DNA of 64,000 nucleotides, from NCBI GenBank assembly GCA_008828725.1, contig MEHQ01001572.1, positions 118,822-182,821 of the forward strand, given 5' to 3'. Below the pieces are notes generated by a model, which was not told where the DNA came from, searched no databases, and saw only the letters and a program-made list of their open reading frames with translations. This document shows positions 58,698-64,000 of the stretch, in pieces. Source of the stretch: Saccharina japonica (taxonomy: Eukaryota > Sar > Phaeophyceae > Laminariales > Laminariaceae). Both the position numbers and the translations under genes were made by a program. How positions within the stretch are numbered: position 1 is the first letter of the stretch; each line of letters starts with the position of its first letter.

Positions 58698-59851
58698 TGT
58701 GATCACATTCCCCGTTCAAGCGAAAGACAGAGGCCCCTCGGAGTTTTCGGGTACTCTTTGTTCACAAAAAAATACAAAAAAACGAAAACAACAATAACAG
58801 CAACAACAACACCAGCAAGCAGCTAGCTTTGAGGTCGAGGATTTCGCCCGAAGTTATATTTGCAAGCTGATACGTACGTATACTCCACTGCTATACTACA
58901 TATTTCTAGACCAAAACCATGAGATTAACGTGTCGTTACTTGGCATAATTCAACAGTATTATACGTTCATATGGGAGTAGCTCGCTTCAACAAAAGCAAA
59001 AACGCTGCAGATATCATACCAGGTACCCTTGAAACTATCATGTACACCAGGATTATATTTATTGCTCCAAGAGTATGTGCACGTCGCGCACATCGGGCTT
59101 ATTTCGGTGTGCGCGTAGGGGGCCTGGAGGGCCGCCGGAGGCGAAAATTTTGGACGTATGTGCGTGTATGTACTCAAAATGTGCGTCTCATTCGCTCGTC
59201 TTGCAAATAACACAGAAACAGGCACAGACAGAACCTCCACAAAACTGCATGGATGTCAGCGCGCAGGTCAACTCTGAGGAATCATCAAAATGTTGGAATC
59301 ATTTGATTCGCCCCCTTATCACCGCAATTTTCCACTACTCTTGTAGCCTGCGTCAACTCGCCTGTGGCTAGCTCACATGCTATACAGCAGCTGCTAGAGG
59401 TAGATTTCCATTCAAGTCATTGAAACTTAAAACCAACTACGCGTATTCCTCTGTATTTGCGAGCCTTTCAAGCCTTGTTTCATCCACGGACATAGAAAAC
59501 CGTCGTAAATTTGAACTCAGTCCCCTCAAAAAAGAACACCACAAAGAAATTCAGCATGAAATTGTCAAAAATATCACAAGAAAAAAAACAAAAAGAATTC
59601 AGCCTGCGGCGAAAAGAGACACAAAAAAATCGACTCGCACATTTATTTTGGCCTGCGGCCAAGGAATGTGCGGGGGCCGAAAACGGATGTGCGGCAAGCC
59701 GCACATCACCTGCTTTTTCAGGTGCGCTAAAGTCGATTTATCATAAATTTGGTGCAATCGCTCACGTTTCACCACCTAATTATAACCTTGCTAGACACTT
59801 CGAAAACATATACTGTACGTGAGGTCACCTCAAAACGTAAAATGTATGTAG
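58698..59851. other. No recognised gene
   Basis: Short frames only. The lysine-rich frame at 59420-59746 comes from A-rich DNA. A perfect hairpin lies at 59686-59707, with 10-base arms GATGTGCGGC and GCCGCACATC and a 2-base loop. Confidence 0.35.
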
Positions 59852-59970
59852 ATGTTATAAGGATTACCCTGGGCTGGGTGATCGGTCGATCCTTTACCCC
59901 TATAGCTCAGCAGGTAATACCCTCACAATTTGACGTCGTCGAGAACACGAGTTCGAATCTTGCTTCCAAC
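59852..59970 (+). repeat. tRNA-like sequence in a 76-base direct repeat
   Basis: 59852-59927 recurs at 60638-60713 with about four differences. It contains an A-box-like TATAGCTCAGCAGG. In this copy a B-box-like GAGTTCGAATC follows at about 59949. The D-arm and acceptor arms do not pair properly, so this is a tRNA-derived relic or SINE head, not a working tRNA. Confidence 0.5.
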
Positions 59971-60103
59971 GTTTCTTTTTTCAGAAACGCTTGCGCGTGC
60001 GTCCCTAAAGAAACACGTCTCCCTGGTTCCCCAGGTATTGAAACGAAGCGGGTAGGTCAACGTACGGCCGTATACGGTACCGACGTCCCAAATATCCCGC
60101 CGT

Positions 60104-60106
60104 TCA

Positions 60107-60137
<31 letters not shown>

Positions 60138-60632
60138 TGTACTCATGTTGTGCACGGCCGTAGTCATATGACCATAGACCCTCGCATCCCTACAATGCCG
60201 GGACGGAGCGCGTTGGGTTTTCACCAACCAGGCAGACATTGCTTGCACCAAGCGCGAAACGCCGTGAGGTATTGGGCGAGTCGCATGGAGGGTGAGCTGC
60301 ATCCTGCGAAGAACCGCCTCTGAGGCGGACTTGCATATGGACGACAGCTTCAATGAGTTAATTTATTTTCTGGTGTGGCTACTTCCGGAGACAGCAATGG
60401 GTTTTACTATGTAACTGCCTCGCGGACGCCTTACCATATTAACACTACGTGATACGACCATTCCCCTTGTGCGGAACAAAGATTCTCCACCCCGCACAAA
60501 TGATCTACTCGACCGCCAGCTTTGGTGACTGCCAAAAAAAAATAACAAAAAAAAACGGCACCCTGGTTGTCTAGCTCCACGCAGCGAGTGGCGTGTTTTA
60601 CAGCGTCGTTGCCAACCGACGCCAACCCAACC
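60104..60632 (-). repeat. D repeat, inverted copy
   Basis: The reverse complement of 46128-46642. It begins at a run of about 28 G (60110-60137), then GCACGGCCGTAGTCATATGACC, and ends GCCAACCCAACC. It lies between the two 76-base tRNA-like direct repeats. Confidence 0.8.
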
Positions 60633-60637
60633 TATAA

Positions 60638-60713
60638 ATGTTATAAGGATTACCCTGGGCTGGGTAATCGATCGATATTTTACCCCTATAGCTCAGCAGG
60701 TAATACCCTCACA
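60638..60713 (+). repeat. Second 76-base tRNA-like direct repeat
   Basis: Matches 59852-59927 from ATGTTATAAGGATTACCC to TAATACCCTCACA, then stops. It lacks the B-box half. It starts six bases after the D repeat ends, and an A MITE follows at 60723. Confidence 0.6.
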
Positions 60714-60722
60714 TAAATATAT

Positions 60723-60969
60723 GACGCATGCTACGATACAGGTGCACAGTTTTGTTTCTGAACCCCTCACGTAAAGAGCGTCATATATCACCCAAAACAG
60801 TATTTAGGAGGAAACTACAAGTGCTGCCGGATGATAAATCTCATGACCGAATTATAGTCCGAAACATATTTCGTCACAAGAATGAAAGTGCGACGAATTC
60901 GGGTTGAGGAGCCCGATCGTGCAGAAAACGATTCAGCCCAGAAGTGCTACCTGTACCGAAGCACCGGTC
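60723..60969 (-). mobile_element. A MITE, complete
   Basis: Starts GACGCATGCTACGATACAGG and ends CTGTACCGAAGCACCGGTC. A perfect ATAT duplication is at 60719-60722 and 60970-60973. Confidence 0.9.
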
Positions 60970-62076
60970 ATATACGATTTAATATTGTTAGTAAAATTGC
61001 GAAACATGTCGTTTTTTGTGTGGACCGTAGGTCCTATTTCCTCTTGGTCTCCCGTAACACCAGTTAACGTATTATTCTTGTACCAAAACATTGGTTTTAG
61101 AACTACAGCAATACGTAGCGCATTGAAATCTACGTCGGGTTTAACGAATAAACCTGTTAGAAGTCATGGTTCATGTGCGATAATGAGTCCCTCCTGTGAT
61201 AAAGCACCGAATCTACCGTGCGTGGCATTGCTCCTTGTACGGGACGAGACCTCGGAGATCAGGGTACCTGTCGTCTAAATTTGACGGGACGAGTTTGCAC
61301 GACATCGGTACCTACCGCCAAATTCATCTGTGATTTTATGACGTCTTTACTGATACGCTCCCTTTTGTTGATGCGGCCATAGGCGTAGTTTACCGCCGTG
61401 CAATGCTTGCTTGAAGTCCAAAGCGAAAACAAATCAGAGTTCTTACGGCATAGTATACGACAAGAGACCTTCGAAGGCATCGCATACTTGTTGTACACCC
61501 ACCCCCCGTCCTGTCAAGTAGAGTTTCTCCGGTTGATGACGTCCTCAATCAGGCTGCAGTACGCCACAGCAGCAGCACAGCAGCAGCAGCAGCAGCACCG
61601 TCGTGACATCCCACAACCGATGTAAACCAACACACTACGAGTATACACATATACACGGCACAGCTGGCTGGCTGTATATATTCGTAGGTATGTGCATGTG
61701 TGCTTTCTGTTTGTACGAGTACATTTATTCGTTGTATGATACCTGTACCTGTCTGCCGGAGGATTTTAAAAATTACAGAAAATCAGATACGTACGTACGG
61801 TAGATACGTACGAGGGATGTGGATACGTTCGGCGGTTGAGATTGAACAAAGAAAACAGGAAGGAGGAGGACTTGTTATTATGTCGTCACACAGCGCGTGC
61901 GCGTGCTGCTTCTCACATCATCAACTGTAATGCATTCGGGCAAGAATACAAATTGGTGCTGCTCATCATCAATTGTTGACGTTGATTGAAGTCTGAGAGG
62001 CCCAGAGAGCTGTATATAGAGCCCGCTTGAGATAGTAGCGAAGAAGTACCAAAGAACAAAGGTCAACGCATACAGT
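60970..62076. other. No recognised gene
   Basis: Short frames only. A CAG microsatellite lies at 61566-61597, and TACGTACG-rich palindromic sequence at about 61789-61812. Confidence 0.3.
61566..61597 (+). repeat. CAG trinucleotide repeat
   Basis: Nearly pure CAG array (CAGCAGCACAGCAGCAGCAG type). No gene is supported across it. Confidence 0.85.
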
Positions 62077-62253
62077 ACAGGACACCTATTAAGAAACAGC
62101 CTAATAAGAAAGCCAGGATAGTATTTAGAGGGAACTAACAGATTCGGGACTCGTTATCTTCAAGTTAGTGTAGAAAGCACCCTCCCTCAAACAAGAAATC
62201 CAGCCTGGACCAGATTTCCTGTTTCTTATTACTGCAGCAGTAGGTGTCCTGTA
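62077..62253. mobile_element. Palindromic element related to X
   Basis: Inverted ends TACAGGACACCTATTAAGAA and TTATTACTGC...GGTGTCCTGTA. The inner AAGTTAGTGTAGAAAGCACC resembles the GTTAGTGTGGGACACACC of X. About 177 bases, no coding content. Confidence 0.55.
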
Positions 62254-64000
62254 CTGCATATAGAATATAAATGGTATCGATGGCTTGACGCTAGGGTTTG
62301 ATCATGGACCGTTTGTAATACGGTGTCCATCGGTCGTATTCCCGGTACTGGGTGTCGAGTCCACCTCTTCATGGGCATATATCTCGGCTGCGTACGATCT
62401 GCGTACGATCTCGAACCAGACCGACCGTTTAGACAGAAAGGAGCAAATCCCGTTTATCGCAGACGTACTGGAGCAGCAGCACTATATAGCAGTAGCAGCT
62501 CCAGCTGCACTGGTAACCGATCGTGCGGCAGCTAGCAGGCGGACTCACCCCTCAGTCTCCTTTATACGGCGAGTTGTTGCCAGCAATCCGTAGCCCGTAC
62601 GCGTGTGCCCGCAGGTACAAATATCCAGCAATCCTTTGCCTGTACCGGGTATTGCCGAAGAATCTGTTGCCTTGAAGTAGGGAGCCCCACGACGACTTTT
62701 CCGGACGTGTCAATCCTCCAAGGGTGGGCGGATAGGCGTGTCTGCTGCAAGGGGCATATGCACGAAGGCATGGGATATATGTGTACCAGATAAGCAGCTG
62801 TCCAGCCTCTCACATGGACTACAAATACCAGGTACGAGTACGTCGCACTGGCACGGGGTTTTGCCGACATGACCCAAGAACCACGTATTTTTTTTCAGAT
62901 TTTTCCATGTGGGTTGAAGAAAGGTTCAAGACCGGAGGCCCGCTCTATGCTGACGAGTACCCACGATGCCTCTTGTTAGAAACTATCACCGACAAGAGAT
63001 GTTGTGTGCTCCTGGTTCGATCTTTGTTAGGCACCCGCACCCGTATGAGCGAGCAGGAAGACGACAGTGATAGCAGCGGCAGTCTTGGGGGCATCTGCAG
63101 AACACACTTTACTTGTACTGCTGTACTACGAGGTTGCCCGCCCCACCTGCAACTAAAAAAAAGAAGCGAGTGACTCATCGTAGATTATCGAGGAATACAA
63201 ACAACCGCAGTGCAGCAGTAATCAGGAAGAAAGCGTACCCACCTCTTTGGACTCCTGTTGTTGTCGGGATAGTGTTGTCGTCGTTCCGTTCCGCTCCGGG
63301 GTTAGATGCGGAGCTGGAACGCTGCTGCTGTGCTGTTGGAGCTTGCACCACGGCCTACGGTGCTGACTGGCAAGTACGAGTAATTTCGTCGTACGGGGTA
63401 ACATTGAGGTGTGATTGGAGTTCAACGCAATTCTTAGGCGTTTGTGTTCGGGATTGGGGAAGCGTTAGTCTCCAGTCTCCCGCCCTCACACACCCTTAGA
63501 CCCCCCGTTCCAGCCCACTCAAGAAGACCGAGTCTAGACCATAGCGGCGAGAGACGTAACTCTAAGGAGGGTGTGCGTTTCCTGCCTGACTCGCATACTG
63601 ATTGTGCTCACCAAAACGAACGAAGTTCTACGTATACGCTCGGTATAGACGTGCCGTTTTTTTTTGTTTTTTTTTGTATGACAAAGTGTTGTACGAAGTG
63701 AATAGTGATGGTTACAATTGAGAGTGGGCATGATAAAAGACGGGTACGGGGAAGCATAGTGACGGTTGGACGAGAAGTACGAGAGGGTGCGAGAGAGAGA
63801 AGATATTTGAGAGAAATAGGATATTCGAATCGGAACAAAGTAAAAAGGGTGGAAAACAAGGAAGAAGAGGAGAAACATACCAGGTCGTAGTCAAGTTTCC
63901 GGACAAGCGAGATCATAGGAGATAGGTCGTTGGTATCGCCAGGTATCGAGCTTGGATACTGTTGTAGTCGTATACATCTTGGGAATAGGAAAGTGATAAG
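62254..64000. other. No recognised gene
   Basis: The longest frame is 62781-63173 (plus, 130 residues, with an acidic SEQEDDSDSSGS stretch), overlapped by frames in other phases. There is no recognisable domain or supporting copy. The last 250 bases are purine-rich on the plus strand. Confidence 0.3.

Noticed and set aside
59894-59970. Functional tRNA gene
   Set aside because: A- and B-box-like stretches are present, but the D-stem and acceptor stem do not pair and the second copy is truncated.

Overview
The window looks like nuclear DNA of a eukaryote with large, repeat-filled intergenic and intronic space. There are no operons, no ribosome-binding-site arrangement and no dense packing of reading frames, and short exons are bounded by GT...AG signals. 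The best taxonomic guess is a brown alga (Ectocarpus-like stramenopile). It rests on 72-base leucine-rich-repeat (LRR) exons, one repeat per exon, all bounded by phase-2 introns. That organisation is described for the LRR-GTPase (ROCO) and related receptor-like genes of Ectocarpus. The assignment is inference.

Layout. Positions 283-12095 and 20129-33375 are two direct copies of one roughly 12-13 kb segment, clearly diverged but alignable nearly end to end. Each copy carries the same series of LRR exons: a 90-base N-terminal cap-like exon, a decayed LRR unit, and two LRR exons. The copies differ by many clean transposon insertions, so each serves as the empty site for the other. The 8 kb between them holds a local tandem duplication, a SINE and a broken FNIP-repeat gene (13577-14332). 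The right half contains a FNIP-repeat pseudogene with one intron (37131-38890, minus strand) and one long FNIP-repeat gene with about 33 repeats (49773-52415, minus strand). The two minus-strand FNIP genes share a unique N-terminal domain.

Most of the rest is mobile DNA. The dominant family is a roughly 250-base MITE (called A here, with a B subfamily). It has about 25-base terminal inverted repeats beginning GACGCRTGCTACGRTAGAGG and 4-base target duplications, and close to 30 full or broken copies are visible. Other families are a tRNA-headed SINE (three copies), a Harbinger-like MITE with TTA duplications (Y), a palindromic element (X), a MITE with GGGTCGTTCTTAT ends (E), a tiny 90-base MITE (G), a hAT-like insertion (H) and a repeat with a poly-C/G tract (D).

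Functionally the window combines two families of tandem-repeat recognition-type proteins (LRR and FNIP) in a duplicating, transposon-rich neighbourhood. That fits a birth-and-death gene cluster. Only the 49.8-52.4 kb FNIP gene looks intact over a long frame. No rRNA, no convincing functional tRNA and no CRISPR array were seen.
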